Shown here one piece after another: positions 49,422-59,207 of a stretch of DNA of 64,000 bases. Position 1 is the first letter of the stretch. Each line of letters starts with the position of its first letter. Origin of the DNA: Flavobacteriales bacterium (GTDB lineage Bacteria; Bacteroidota; Bacteroidia; Flavobacteriales_F; PHOS-HE28). The position numbers and the translations under genes are program-made. The notes beneath the pieces were generated by a model. It did no database searches and was not told where the DNA came from. It was given only the letters and a program-made list of their open reading frames with translations. The DNA is taken from positions 310,001 to 374,000 of the forward strand of contig JADJOI010000003.1 of NCBI GenBank assembly GCA_016713875.1, read 5' to 3'.

Positions 49422-52394
49422 TCAGGGCAGCTGTTGCGTGCGCGTGGCGGTGGGCACCGTGCCGCCCACGTTCACCAGGATGGGGTCACGATCGTTCGCG
49501 CCGCCGGCGTACTTCACGGTGGCATCCATGTTCACGTCCTCGCTCCAGTAACCGGTGACGGTGGCCGTGGGCACTGTGCCGCCGATGCGCACCAGGATGG
49601 GATCGCGGTCGTTCGAACCGCCCGCGTACTTGAGCTGCGTGTCACGCACCACGTTGCCCGCCCAGAGCAGGCGTACGCTGCCGTTCACTTTCTGCGCGTT
49701 GGTCCCGAAGGTGGCCACGGTGCCGTCCGTGAAGTTGATCGCCGTGGGCGCGGCACCGAGGTTCACGCTGTTGAGGGTCATGCAGGCCAGGTGGTTCCTG
49801 TGGCGCACCGCTACGTAGTACTCGTCCGCTGGGGCGTTCACCGTCAACGCCGAGGTCCCGTCGAGGCCGACCACATCGCCATCGCGCTGGACCAGGGCGC
49901 TGCGGGTGTGCAGCACGGTGGCACTGTTGGTCTTGGACCGCAGTTCCACGAGGATCCAGTCGGTGATGGCGTTGCTGCCGGTGACGGTGAGCACCGCCGG
50001 TGCGATCGTTTCGCCGCCACCGCCGCCCACATGGGTGAACCCAAGGGCCGTGAACGGTTCGGTGAGCGGGAAGGAGGCCTGCAGCCGCAGGGCATCGTTC
50101 ATCAGACCGGTGCCCGTGTTGTAGGGACCTTCCAGGAAGACCTTCATCGAAAGCCCCACGCCGGTGGGCGGTGTGGGGATGGCCTCGGGGACGAGCCCGT
50201 CGAAGGGGAGTGTTCCGTCCGCGACGGCCATCGAGCGCACCACGGTGAAGCTGTTGTTCGTCGGGTTGTAGCGGAAGATGGTGCCGAGGCCGTTCGTGCC
50301 GCCCTGCACACAGACCCCGTAAAGGTTGCCGTCGGTGCCCTGGATCATGTTGCTCTCTGATGCAGAGCCCTCGGTGGTGGCCATGTCGTACAGCTGCGTG
50401 TACGTGCCGGTGGTGATGTTCCAACTGTAGAGCGTGCCGTTGAAGTACAATCCATCCTCCCGGCACATGCCGTAGAGCACGCCGTTGCTCGCCTGCACAA
50501 GGCGGCCGGCCGGGTTACCGCCTTGCAGACCGTCGAAGTCATACAGCTTGGTGAACGTGTTGGTGCTGGTGTTGAAGGAGAAGAGACTGCCGTTGTCGAA
50601 GGCGCCTTCTTCGCTGAGCGTGCCGTACAGCAGGCCGTTCGAGGCCTGGATGAGGTCGGCGAACGGTTGGATGCCGGTGGTCAGGGAGAGGTCCACCAAG
50701 GGTGTGACGCTGTTGGCACCGGGAGAATAGCTGAAGAGGGTGCCGAAGCCGTTGGCACCGCCGGCGGTCGTGCTGCCGTACAGCAGTCCGTTGGATGCGA
50801 GAAGCAGCCCGGCGCGTGGCAGGGTGCCGGTGGCTCCGGCGAAGTTCACCTTGGCGGTGAGGACCGAGGTGACCGGGTCGAACTCGATCAACGTGCACTC
50901 GTTGCTGGTGCCGCCGAGGTTGCACAGCCCATAGTATTTGCCATTGGCGAGGGTGAGCGAGCCGGTCGGGAAGGTGCCCGTCGTGCTGCTGAGGTTCACC
51001 AGGCGGGTGAAGGTGTTCGTCGTGGGGTCGAACGAGAAGCAGATCCCACTGCCGTTGGCCCCTCCAGCGGAGGTGAGGCCATAGAACTTGCCGTTCGCGT
51101 CGCGCACCAGTCGTCCCTTGGGCTGCGAGCCATTGCTGAAGGCGAACGACACAGCTTCGGTCAGCGTGTTACCCGCCACCACATAGCGGAACAGGGTGCC
51201 GCTGCCGCCATCGCCGCCCGTGCTCGCTACTCCGTTCAAGGTGCCGGTGGGAGATTCGAACACCCCGCTCCAGCTGCCGCTCGTGCCGATCTCGCTCAGG
51301 TTCTTGAGCAGGGTGTACGTGCTGGTGGCGGGGTCGTAGGAGAACAGTACGCCCAGGCTCGAGGTGCCGCCCAGGCTGGTCGTTCCGTACAGCAGGCCGT
51401 TCGCCGCGCGGCGCAGCCGGCCCAACGGCCTGTAACCGAGCGCCGGAGAGAGGTCGACCAGGCGGGCATAGAGGTTGCCGGTGAGGTCGAAGCTGAAGAT
51501 CACTCCCTGGCCGTTGGCGCCGCCTTCGCTGGTGGTCCCGTACAGGAGCCCGCCCGTTCCGTTCTGCATCAGCTCGGCATAGGGCACTGAACCGTCCGCA
51601 GAGGAGAGGTTGAACAGCACGGTGTAGGCGAAGGTGGTGCTGTTGAAGCTGAAGATGACGCCTTCGCCGTTCGCCCCGCCCTGGGTGGTGGTGCCGTACA
51701 ACAGGTTGTTGCTGGCCCGCATCAGTCCGGCGAAGGGACGTGCTCCGTTGGCCAGGGTCAGGTCGGCACGCTTCACGAAGTTGTTGCCGGTGGGCTGGAA
51801 CTCATAGATGATGCCCTGGTTGTTGGCACCCCCCAACAGCGTGGTGCCATACAGCTGGCCGTTGGCCGCCTGCACCAGGCCGCTTCGCGGAGAGCGGCCA
51901 TTGAGGTTGGCGCCGACGTTCTCGAAATCGTGGCGTTTGTTGAAGGCTGTCGTGGAGATGTTGTACTCGAAGATGGTGCCGAAGCCGTTGGCCCCACCCG
52001 CGCTGCAGGTGCCGTATAGCCTGCCGTTGGTGTGTTGCACGAGGCCTCGCACGGGTTGTTCACCGAGCGTGTTGCTGAAGCTGGCCAGGGTGGTGAACAC
52101 ACCGGTGGTGGGGTTGAACTCGAAGAGCGTGCCTACGCCGTTGGTGCCGCCGAACTCGGTGACCCCGTACAGGCGCCCATTACCCGCCTGGATGAGGTCG
52201 CACTTGGGGCCGCCCCCCGATACGCGGAAGAAGTCGTGCTTCTTGGTGAAGGTGCCGGTCTCAGTGATGGAGTAAATGGTGCCGATGTCGCTTGTTCCGC
52301 CCGTGCTCGTCATGCCCCAATAGGTCTGGGCGGTCAGCAGGGAGGTGGACAGAAGAAGGTGAGCGGACAGCAGAATGGGCAGCGTACGGCGCAT
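49422..52394 (-). CDS. Secreted GloVer-repeat protein
   Basis: A 990-residue exported protein. The signal peptide (PILLSAHLLLSTSLLTAQ) is followed by about fourteen GloVer-type repeats (TIGR03803) of about 50 residues, each with a core like NGLLYGTTSEGGANGQGVIF, forming a propeller-like surface. The last 240 residues are a module shared with the phosphatase at 14496-17066 (GPYNTGTGLM, LVQRDGDVVGLDGTS, HRNHLACMTL, two YAGGxNDRD repeats, QQLP). No T9SS tail of the usual type is present. The protein may be an adhesin or matrix component. TATCTTGG about 30 bases upstream is a weak -7 box. Confidence 0.85.
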   Translation of the reverse strand: MRRTLPILLSAHLLLSTSLLTAQTYWGMTSTGGTSDIGTIYSITETGTFTKKHDFFRVSGGGPKCDLIQAGNGRLYGVTEFGGTNGVGTLFEFNPTTGVFTTLASFSNTLGEQPVRGLVQHTNGRLYGTCSAGGANGFGTIFEYNISTTAFNKRHDFENVGANLNGRSPRSGLVQAANGQLYGTTLLGGANNQGIIYEFQPTGNNFVKRADLTLANGARPFAGLMRASNNLLYGTTTQGGANGEGVIFSFNSTTFAYTVLFNLSSADGSVPYAELMQNGTGGLLYGTTSEGGANGQGVIFSFDLTGNLYARLVDLSPALGYRPLGRLRRAANGLLYGTTSLGGTSSLGVLFSYDPATSTYTLLKNLSEIGTSGSWSGVFESPTGTLNGVASTGGDGGSGTLFRYVVAGNTLTEAVSFAFSNGSQPKGRLVRDANGKFYGLTSAGGANGSGICFSFDPTTNTFTRLVNLSSTTGTFPTGSLTLANGKYYGLCNLGGTSNECTLIEFDPVTSVLTAKVNFAGATGTLPRAGLLLASNGLLYGSTTAGGANGFGTLFSYSPGANSVTPLVDLSLTTGIQPFADLIQASNGLLYGTLSEEGAFDNGSLFSFNTSTNTFTKLYDFDGLQGGNPAGRLVQASNGVLYGMCREDGLYFNGTLYSWNITTGTYTQLYDMATTEGSASESNMIQGTDGNLYGVCVQGGTNGLGTIFRYNPTNNSFTVVRSMAVADGTLPFDGLVPEAIPTPPTGVGLSMKVFLEGPYNTGTGLMNDALRLQASFPLTEPFTALGFTHVGGGGGETIAPAVLTVTGSNAITDWILVELRSKTNSATVLHTRSALVQRDGDVVGLDGTSALTVNAPADEYYVAVRHRNHLACMTLNSVNLGAAPTAINFTDGTVATFGTNAQKVNGSVRLLWAGNVVRDTQLKYAGGSNDRDPILVRIGGTVPTATVTGYWSEDVNMDATVKYAGGANDRDPILVNVGGTVPTATRTQQLP

Positions 52395-52469
52395 GGTCGG
52401 TCGGATAGGGAGCCCCAAGATAGCCCATCCGGTCCAGTTGGCGAGCCCCTGGTCGGTCGGTCCGGTTGA

Positions 52470-52477
52470 TACCTTTG
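52470..52477 (+). promoter_or_regulatory. Bacteroidota -7 box TACCTTTG, five bases from ATG
   Basis: An exact match ending five bases before ATG 52483 of the OlsF-like gene, implying a leaderless transcript. Confidence 0.65.
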
Positions 52478-52482
52478 ACGGG

Positions 52483-54246
52483 ATGCCCCCGAACGACCGC
52501 TTGGTGGACCCGGTGGAACTGGCCAAAGCCAGCCACATGCGCCCGGGCGACCCGCGCGTCGCCCTGTTCACGGAGGTCAGCGGGCTCAAGCGGCTGCAGC
52601 GGGTGTACGAGGAAGTGAGCCACCTGCACGACATCGCGTTCGTGAAGGCGGTGTTCCAGCGGTTGGAGCTGGAGATGGAGGTGCAGGCCGAACAGTTGGC
52701 GCAGCTGCCTCGGGAGGGGGGGCTGATCCTGGTGGCCAATCATCCCTACGGGGCGATCGATGGCATGGCGCTGGTGGAGGTGTTCGGCGAGGTGCGGCCC
52801 GACCTGAAGGTGATGGCCAACTTCCTGTTGCAGCAGCTCAAGCCGCTGGGGCATCGGTTCATCGGGGTGAATCCGTTCGAGCAGTTGCGGAGCGCCAGCA
52901 GCTTTCAAGGCATGCGCGCGGCCCTGGCCCATGTAAAGCAGGGCGGGGCCTTGGCACTGTTCCCGGCCGGGGAGGTCAGCAGCTGGCGCACCGAGCTCAA
53001 GGCCGTGGCCGACCCGCGGTGGAAGGTGCCCGCCCTGAAGCTCGTGCAGCATGCCGACGTGCCGGTGGTGCCGGTCTGGTTCGATGGGGCCAACTCCGTG
53101 GTCTTCCAGATGCTGGGCATGATCCACCCCAACCTGCGCACGCTGACGCTGCCCAATGAGATGCTGCGGATGCGGGGCAGGCATGTGCGCATGCGGATCG
53201 GCAAGCCCATCCCTGCCAAGGAAGTGGCCGCCTTCACCTCCGCCGAGCAGCTGGGCCGCTATCTGCGCGCCAAGACCTACGCACTGGGATCCGGTGTGCA
53301 GGTGCGCCGCGAGCAGTTCAAGCCCCTATTGTTCCCCCGGCGGCCCAAAGAGGTGGTGGAGGCCATTGATCCGCGCGTGCTGGAGCGCGAGATGGCCGGC
53401 ATCCAGGACCTGAAGCTCAACAGCCAGGCGGAGTTCGACCTCTACCTGGCCGGCAGTGACCGCATCCCGGCCATGCTGCGCGAGATCGGCCGGTTGCGAG
53501 AGGTCACCTTCCGCACCGTGGGCGAGGGCACCAACAAGCGCATCGACCTCGATGAGTTCGACCTCTACTACGACCACCTGTTCCTGTGGGACCGGGAGAA
53601 GCGGCGCCTGGTGGGGGCCTATCGCATCGGCGACGGTGCGCGCATCATGCCGCGCTACGGCCGGCGCGGGCTCTACCTGAGCACGCTGTTCCGCATGGAC
53701 CGCGCGATGGACCGTGTGCTTCGGCGCAGCTTCGAGCTGGGGCGGTCGTTCATCGCACAGGAGTACCAGCGGCATCGGCTCCCGCTCTTCATGCTGTGGC
53801 GGGGCCTGCTCATCCACATCACCTCGAACCCCGCGCACCAGTACCTCATCGGCCCTGTGAGCATCAGCAGCACGTACAGCCACTTCTCGCGGGCCCTGAT
53901 CATGGCCTATGTGGAGAAGCACCACTACGACCGCGACATGGCCGCCATGGTCACCCCGAGGAACCGGTTCCGGGTGAAGCGCGACGGCGCCGACAGCGAG
54001 GCCTTGGTGCACGCTTCCGAGGCCGACATGAAGAAGATGGACCGGCTCATCGCGGAGATCGATCCGCATGAATCGGCCATGCCGGTGCTGCTGAAGAAGT
54101 ACCTGCTCCTGAACGCCAAGATCATCGGCTTCAACTGCGATCCCCATTTCAACGATGCGCTCGACGGGCTGATGGTGCTCGACCTGCACAAACTGCCGCC
54201 GCGCACGGTCGAGGACCTGCGCAAGGGGATGGGCGAGGGTTCGTGA
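52483..54246 (+). CDS. olsF: Bifunctional acyltransferase, OlsF-like amino-lipid synthase
   Basis: A 587-residue fusion. The N-terminal half is a PlsC-type O-acyltransferase with a variant of the HxxxxD block (NHPYGAIDG, N86-G94; H87 and D93) and FPAGEVSSW. The C-terminal half is a GNAT-type N-acyltransferase resembling OlsB (DEFDLYYDHLFLWDRE, VGAYRIGDG, GRSFIAQEYQRH, LIGPVSISSTY). This pairing in one protein makes ornithine lipids (OlsF) in Flavobacterium and Serratia; related Bacteroidota proteins make glycine lipids, so the amino acid used here is uncertain. It is placed tail to tail with an LpxH-like gene, 3 bases apart. Confidence 0.85.
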   Translation: MPPNDRLVDPVELAKASHMRPGDPRVALFTEVSGLKRLQRVYEEVSHLHDIAFVKAVFQRLELEMEVQAEQLAQLPREGGLILVANHPYGAIDGMALVEVFGEVRPDLKVMANFLLQQLKPLGHRFIGVNPFEQLRSASSFQGMRAALAHVKQGGALALFPAGEVSSWRTELKAVADPRWKVPALKLVQHADVPVVPVWFDGANSVVFQMLGMIHPNLRTLTLPNEMLRMRGRHVRMRIGKPIPAKEVAAFTSAEQLGRYLRAKTYALGSGVQVRREQFKPLLFPRRPKEVVEAIDPRVLEREMAGIQDLKLNSQAEFDLYLAGSDRIPAMLREIGRLREVTFRTVGEGTNKRIDLDEFDLYYDHLFLWDREKRRLVGAYRIGDGARIMPRYGRRGLYLSTLFRMDRAMDRVLRRSFELGRSFIAQEYQRHRLPLFMLWRGLLIHITSNPAHQYLIGPVSISSTYSHFSRALIMAYVEKHHYDRDMAAMVTPRNRFRVKRDGADSEALVHASEADMKKMDRLIAEIDPHESAMPVLLKKYLLLNAKIIGFNCDPHFNDALDGLMVLDLHKLPPRTVEDLRKGMGEGS

Positions 54247-54249
54247 TCC

Positions 54250-55038
54250 TCAGGCCTGTACGGCCTTCGGCAAAGGGTGCGCATCGGGCGCAGTTCGCAG
54301 GGCATCCCGCTCGTGGAGGTACAGGTGCCAGGCCCCGTCGTAGTACTCCAACGCGCTGAGGTGCTCGATCCAGTCGCCGGAGTTCAGGTACTCCACGCGG
54401 CCGCGATCGGTGGTGATGGTGCGCATACCCGGCTGATGGATGTGGCCGCAGACCACCCGGTCGAAGCCCTCGTGGATCGCGACCTCGGCGGCGGTGAGCT
54501 CGAAGTCGCTGATGAACTTCACGGCGCGCTTCACGCTGTTCTTCACCTTGCGGCTGAGGCTCATCCGTGGACGGCCGAGCCGGACGAGCGTCCAGTTCAC
54601 CACCGTGTTGATGCGGATGAGCAGGTCGTAGCTCCAGCCACCGAGCCGGGCCAGCCACCTGGCATGCGTCATCGTGGCGTCGAACAGGTCGCCGTGGAAG
54701 AACCAATGGCGCTGTCCGTCCAGGGTCAGCTCCAGGCGGTCCACCAGGTGCAGGTTGCCCAGGTGGCTCGGGCTGTAGCGGCGCAGGGCCTCGTCGTGGT
54801 TGCCGGTGATGTAGTGCACGGGCACCTTGCCGGCCAGCTTCAGCAAGCGCTTCACCACCTGCATGTGGCTCTTGGGGAAGTAGCGCTTCTTGAACTGCCA
54901 GATGTCGATGATGTCGCCGTTGAGGATCACCCGGCGGGGTTTCACGGAGCGCAGGTAGGCATTGAGCTCACGGGCCCGGCATCCGTAGGTGCCCAGGTGC
55001 AGGTCGCTCAGAACGAGCACATCGATGCGGCGCTTCAT
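54250..55038 (-). CDS. UDP-2,3-diacylglucosamine diphosphatase-like metallophosphoesterase (LpxH-like)
   Basis: A 262-residue peripheral-membrane-type phosphoesterase with the full metal-site set: SDLHLGT, NGDIIDIWQF, GNHDEALRR, FFHGDLFD and CGHIHQPG. The helical insertion (GGWSYDLLIRINTVVNWTLVRL) is typical of LpxH relatives that clip UDP from lipid A precursors. The family also has members of other function, so the lipid A role is probable but not certain. ATG 55038 opens on KRRIDVLVLSDLHLG; an extension to 55110 adds nothing conserved. Confidence 0.85.
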   Translation of the reverse strand: MKRRIDVLVLSDLHLGTYGCRARELNAYLRSVKPRRVILNGDIIDIWQFKKRYFPKSHMQVVKRLLKLAGKVPVHYITGNHDEALRRYSPSHLGNLHLVDRLELTLDGQRHWFFHGDLFDATMTHARWLARLGGWSYDLLIRINTVVNWTLVRLGRPRMSLSRKVKNSVKRAVKFISDFELTAAEVAIHEGFDRVVCGHIHQPGMRTITTDRGRVEYLNSGDWIEHLSALEYYDGAWHLYLHERDALRTAPDAHPLPKAVQA

Positions 55039-55143
55039 CCAGTGCGCGAAACTGCTCTGTGCATATGGCCCCAGCGTTAAGCGGATGTGACCAACCTGTT
55101 CGCTGTGCACAGGGCCTGTTCACGGATCCCCGACCTTTGTGCC

Positions 55144-55509
55144 ATGCAAGGGCATCCCACCCTGGTCCTGGGCGCGAGCCCGAAGCCCGATCGCTACTCG
55201 AACAGGGCGGTGCGCAGGCTGCTGGCCCATGGGCATCCGGTGATGGCCGTGGGCGCTCGGGCGGGGCACATCGGCGATGAGCTCATCCGGACGGACATTC
55301 CCGAGGGGTTCGGTTGCCATACGGTCACCCTCTACCTCAACGCGCACCACCAGCAGGTCTGGCACGACCGGCTGCTGGCCCTTTCCCCTCGGCGCATCAT
55401 CTTCAACCCGGGAGCGGAGAACCATCAGCTGGCCGAGGAAGCGCGGCGTCGCGGCATCGAGGTGGTGGAGGGCTGCACGCTGGTGATGCTGGCGGCGGGG
55501 ACGTACTGA
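55144..55509 (+). CDS. CoA-binding domain protein (YccU-like)
   Basis: A 121-residue Rossmann-fold protein of the CoA-binding family: TLVLGASPKPDRYSNRAV, GHPVMAVGARAG, VTLYLNAHHQQ, FNPGAENHQLAEEARRRG and EVVEGCTLVML. Its physiological role is not established. GACCTTTG, one mismatch from the -7 box, ends four bases before the ATG, again near-leaderless. Confidence 0.85.
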   Translation: MQGHPTLVLGASPKPDRYSNRAVRRLLAHGHPVMAVGARAGHIGDELIRTDIPEGFGCHTVTLYLNAHHQQVWHDRLLALSPRRIIFNPGAENHQLAEEARRRGIEVVEGCTLVMLAAGTY

Positions 55510-55541
55510 GGGGTATTGGCGAGCGCTGTATCTTCAGGCGC

Positions 55542-58433
55542 ATGCTCCGCCGCTTCGTGCCGCTGATCCTTGCGCTCTGTCCGGTCCAGGCCGCAGCGCA
55601 GGATCCGTTGCACCGGCGCTTCACCACGGCCGATGGGCTGCCGAGCGATGTGGTGTACTGTTTCGCCGAGGACCCTGAAGGGCTGATGTGGTTCGGCACC
55701 GACGCCGGGGCCGCCCGCTTCGACGGGGTGCGCTTCGAGACCTTCTCGCCGGCCGATGGGCTCACGGACATCGAGGTCATCGGCATCCAGGTGGACCGCG
55801 CCGGTCGCATCTGGATGCTCACGTTGAACGGGGTCTTGTGCTTCTTCGCCGAGGAGCGCTTCCACCATGCCGGCAACACGCCCTGGTTGGAAGGAAGCTC
55901 GGGGTCGAGCGGATGGCACTCGTTCGTCGAGGCCGGCGATGGCACCTTGTGGTTCGCCGGCATCCGGGGCGAAGCGGTCGCGGTGCGACCTGGACAGGGG
56001 GTTGTGCATCGCATACCCGCGGATGGCCGGTTGCGTTCGCTCTTCGTGGACGAACAGGCGAGGGTCCATCATATGGTGCAGAACGTGGTGTGGAGATGGG
56101 ATGGCGCCGGCATGGAACGCGTGGACACGATCAACGCACGGGTCATGGCGATGAGCGTTCGTCCATGTGTGGGCCTTGCGGGGCGGGCCACCCTCCTGAC
56201 CGAGGAAGGCGTGTTATTGTTCCAGCAGGGGCGGCCGAGCATTCTCCAATGGACACGTGCACGGGTCGATGCCGACCGGCACGTGCGCCTGCACTGCGTT
56301 GACAGCACGGACATGTGGTTCATCGGTCGCCGGTCCGGCGTGGAACAACATCGCGTGGATCGGGAGCTCCCCGTCCGGTGGTTCCAGCGCGAACAGATCA
56401 CCACCATGTACACCACCAGGGCGGGTGATCATTGGTTCGGTACGCGATCCGGTGGGGCATTCTTGGTCGCGGCCCGGTTCACCGAGCGCACGAGGGTCGT
56501 CTCTTCGCCGGGCTCGGATGATGCGGGGGTGGTCTCCCTGTCGGTGGCTCATGGTGGTGTGTGGGCCGGTACGGACAGGGGCACCGTGCTGCACGTCACT
56601 CCGGACGGTGCGGAGCTCTTCGAGCCGGGTGAAGGGGTCCGCTATCCGGGCCGGGTGCTGCAGGTGCTGGAGGCTGATCGAACGCATCTTTGGGTGCTAT
56701 CGGATCACGGCCTGTTCCGCGTCTCCGTGAGCGGGAAGGGCGATTGGAAGGAAGTGTTCAGTCGCTCTGCTCTGGGTGGATCGAGGGAGCCCATCGCCTC
56801 GAAGTGGGCGGTGGTGCGTGCGGATGGCCTCCTCTGGGCGGTGGGCAACGGGCTGAGTGCGGTGGTGCCGGTCGATGCGGACTTCCAGGCTGTGCAACAG
56901 GCACCGGAACATCTGCTCAGGGAACGCATGCAATGCCTGGCCGAGGACGGATCGGGTGTGCTATGGGTCGGGGCCGGCGATGGGCTGATCCGGATCTCGG
57001 GAGGGGCGGTGGAGGCCGTGGACCTGGGCGACCGCTTGCGCGGAACACGCATCACGAGCATCCTGCCGCTGGCCCCGGATACCCTGCTGCTTGGCACCGC
57101 CGGCGCTGGGCCGGTCCTGTTCACCCCAGGCGGAAGTGCGCGCCCGCTCGGGGAGGATGGCGCTCTCTTGAGCGATGTGGTCCGCGGGCTCAGCGGATGC
57201 GGCGACACCATCTGGTACGCCACGCCCCGCGGGGCCGGTGCGTTCATCCTTCGCCACGGCCGCGTGGTGGACAGTTGGTCCTGGTCGGTGGATAACGGGC
57301 TTCCCTCGAACGATGTGCGCGATGTGGTGCAGCATGCCGGAGTACTGATGGTGGCCACCGCGCGCGGGCTCTGCGTGCTTCCCCCCCGGCTTCAGGACGT
57401 GCAAGGCGCATCGCATCGGCTTCGTCCCTTCGGGGCCGAGGTCAACGGACACGCGCGCCCCTGGCCGACAGGACCTCTTCTCCTGCGCGAAGGGGACCGA
57501 CTCCAGGTGGAGCACCATCTGGTGGAGTTCGCCCTGGCGAAGGCGGCCGTTTACGAGTACAGCACGGATGGCGATGCGTGGTACCCATGCGCCCAGGGCC
57601 GAGTGGTGCTCGATGGCCTTTCCGAAGGCGCGCGCGCGCTGCAGGTGCGCGCGCGCCTACCGGGCGGTGAGTGGGTGCTCTCGGCACCGCTGCGATATTC
57701 CGTGGATCCGCCCTGGTACAGGCGGAGATCCACGCGGATGTTGGCCGTCGGGCTGCTGCTCGGGTCCTTGCTGCTCGGCTTCAGCTGGCGCCAGCGCAGG
57801 CAGGCCAGGGCACACCAGCATGCCATGGAGAAAGCGGTCGCCTTGGATGAGGAGCGACGCCGGATCGCAGCGGACATCCACGATGACCTGGGCGCCGAGC
57901 TCAGTCATCTGCTCATGCGGTCGAGGGGTGGGGGAGCGGCCGGTGTTGACGGTACTGGTATCACGGAAGGCCTGGAACGCGCCATCGGCCGGATCGACGA
58001 GGTCATCTGGTCGCTCGATCCCACCAAGGACACGGTGCCCGGCACCATTCGGTTCATCGAGGCCTGGGCCGTTCAGTACCTGCGTCAGGCCGGCCTTCGA
58101 GCTCACATCCATGCAGCACCCGACATTCCCGGCACGGCCATTTCGGCGCGGATCCGTCGCAACCTGTTGCTGGCCGTCAAGGAGGCCATGCGGAACGCGG
58201 TCCGCCATGCCCGCGCCAGCCAGGTGGAGATCTCGTGGACCGTGGACCGCAGCACGCTTCAAGTAGCCATCCAGGACGATGGGATCGGTATCGCTGACGC
58301 TCCTGTCGGTCGCGGCACCCGGAACATGCACGACCGGATGACCGCACTGGGTGGACTGATGCGTCGGACAAGCCCACCCGGTGGCGGCACACGGGTGGAG
58401 TTGCAGGTGTCACTCAGTCCGCCCTCATCATGA
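55542..58433 (+). CDS. Propeller-type sensor histidine kinase (HisKA_3)
   Basis: A 963-residue membrane kinase. A signal peptide (VPLILALCPVQAAAQ) precedes a large periplasmic seven-bladed propeller region made of two-component-regulator repeats (LPSDVVYCFAEDPEGLMWFGT, LPSNDVRDVVQHAGVLMVA). A Y_Y_Y-like domain (VEHHLVEFALAKAAVYEYS), one membrane helix (about 733-748), a HisKA_3 dimerisation segment with phospho-acceptor H780 (ADIHDDLGAELSHLL) and a HATPase domain (KEAMRNAVRHARAS, DDGIGI, GTRNMHDRM) follow. The partner response regulator follows 44 bases downstream. The signal sensed is unknown. Confidence 0.9.
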   Translation: MLRRFVPLILALCPVQAAAQDPLHRRFTTADGLPSDVVYCFAEDPEGLMWFGTDAGAARFDGVRFETFSPADGLTDIEVIGIQVDRAGRIWMLTLNGVLCFFAEERFHHAGNTPWLEGSSGSSGWHSFVEAGDGTLWFAGIRGEAVAVRPGQGVVHRIPADGRLRSLFVDEQARVHHMVQNVVWRWDGAGMERVDTINARVMAMSVRPCVGLAGRATLLTEEGVLLFQQGRPSILQWTRARVDADRHVRLHCVDSTDMWFIGRRSGVEQHRVDRELPVRWFQREQITTMYTTRAGDHWFGTRSGGAFLVAARFTERTRVVSSPGSDDAGVVSLSVAHGGVWAGTDRGTVLHVTPDGAELFEPGEGVRYPGRVLQVLEADRTHLWVLSDHGLFRVSVSGKGDWKEVFSRSALGGSREPIASKWAVVRADGLLWAVGNGLSAVVPVDADFQAVQQAPEHLLRERMQCLAEDGSGVLWVGAGDGLIRISGGAVEAVDLGDRLRGTRITSILPLAPDTLLLGTAGAGPVLFTPGGSARPLGEDGALLSDVVRGLSGCGDTIWYATPRGAGAFILRHGRVVDSWSWSVDNGLPSNDVRDVVQHAGVLMVATARGLCVLPPRLQDVQGASHRLRPFGAEVNGHARPWPTGPLLLREGDRLQVEHHLVEFALAKAAVYEYSTDGDAWYPCAQGRVVLDGLSEGARALQVRARLPGGEWVLSAPLRYSVDPPWYRRRSTRMLAVGLLLGSLLLGFSWRQRRQARAHQHAMEKAVALDEERRRIAADIHDDLGAELSHLLMRSRGGGAAGVDGTGITEGLERAIGRIDEVIWSLDPTKDTVPGTIRFIEAWAVQYLRQAGLRAHIHAAPDIPGTAISARIRRNLLLAVKEAMRNAVRHARASQVEISWTVDRSTLQVAIQDDGIGIADAPVGRGTRNMHDRMTALGGLMRRTSPPGGGTRVELQVSLSPPSS

Positions 58434-58477
58434 TCGATGAGGCGGAGGTCATGGCGTCGACGTAGCTAGCGACCATC

Positions 58478-59122
58478 ATGGACGGATCACGGGAGCGCAC
58501 GGTACAGGTCCTCATCATCGAGGATCACGCGGAGTTCCGCGCCGGTCTTCACTTCTTCCTCAGCAACACACCGGGTCTGGAGGTCCGCTCGGCGGAGGAT
58601 GCGGCATCCGGCCTGGCCCTGATGGAAGTGCTCGCGGCGGATGTGGTGATCATGGACATCCAGATGCCGGGGACCGATGGCATCGAGGCCACGCGGCAGG
58701 TGCGCAAGCGCTGGCCCGGGGTGCGGGTGCTGGTGTGCACCGTGCACGAGGATGACGAGCGGATCTTCAACGCACTACGGGCCGGTGCGCACGGCTATCT
58801 GCTGAAGCGCGCTCCCATCGAGCAGGTCGTCGAGGCCGTGCGCCAGGTGATGGACGGCGGGGCACCGATGACGCCGGCCGTGGCGCGCCGCGTGGTGGGC
58901 AGCTTCGAGGACCGCCGACTGGACACCGGGCCCGACGCGCTGACCCATCGTGAGCTCGACGTCCTCGATGCCATGGCCGCAGGCCTGTGCGACAAGGAGA
59001 TCGCCGTGCAGCTCGGCATCTCGTTCAACACCGTGCGCACGCACATCGGCCACATCTACGAGAAGCTGCACGTGCAGGGCCGCATGCAGGCGGTGAAGGT
59101 GGCCCGGAGGTGGTGGCGATGA
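58478..59122 (+). CDS. NarL/LuxR-type response regulator
   Basis: A 214-residue regulator. The receiver domain has the acidic pair E15/D16, phospho-acceptor D60 (VVIMDIQMPGTDG) and the conserved lysine in YLLKRAP. The output domain is a LuxR/GerE helix-turn-helix (LTHRELDVLDAMAAGLCDKE, ISFNTVRTHIGHIYEKLHV). It pairs with the kinase directly upstream and probably controls nearby surface or secreted genes. Confidence 0.93.
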   Translation: MDGSRERTVQVLIIEDHAEFRAGLHFFLSNTPGLEVRSAEDAASGLALMEVLAADVVIMDIQMPGTDGIEATRQVRKRWPGVRVLVCTVHEDDERIFNALRAGAHGYLLKRAPIEQVVEAVRQVMDGGAPMTPAVARRVVGSFEDRRLDTGPDALTHRELDVLDAMAAGLCDKEIAVQLGISFNTVRTHIGHIYEKLHVQGRMQAVKVARRWWR

Positions 59123-59207
59123 GCGCTCGCCGATCATGGTGATGCGGAAGCGGCGGGGTGTCCTGCTGCTTTGTGGGGTTCACCCATCCCTTAACCGATC
59201 GATAGCC

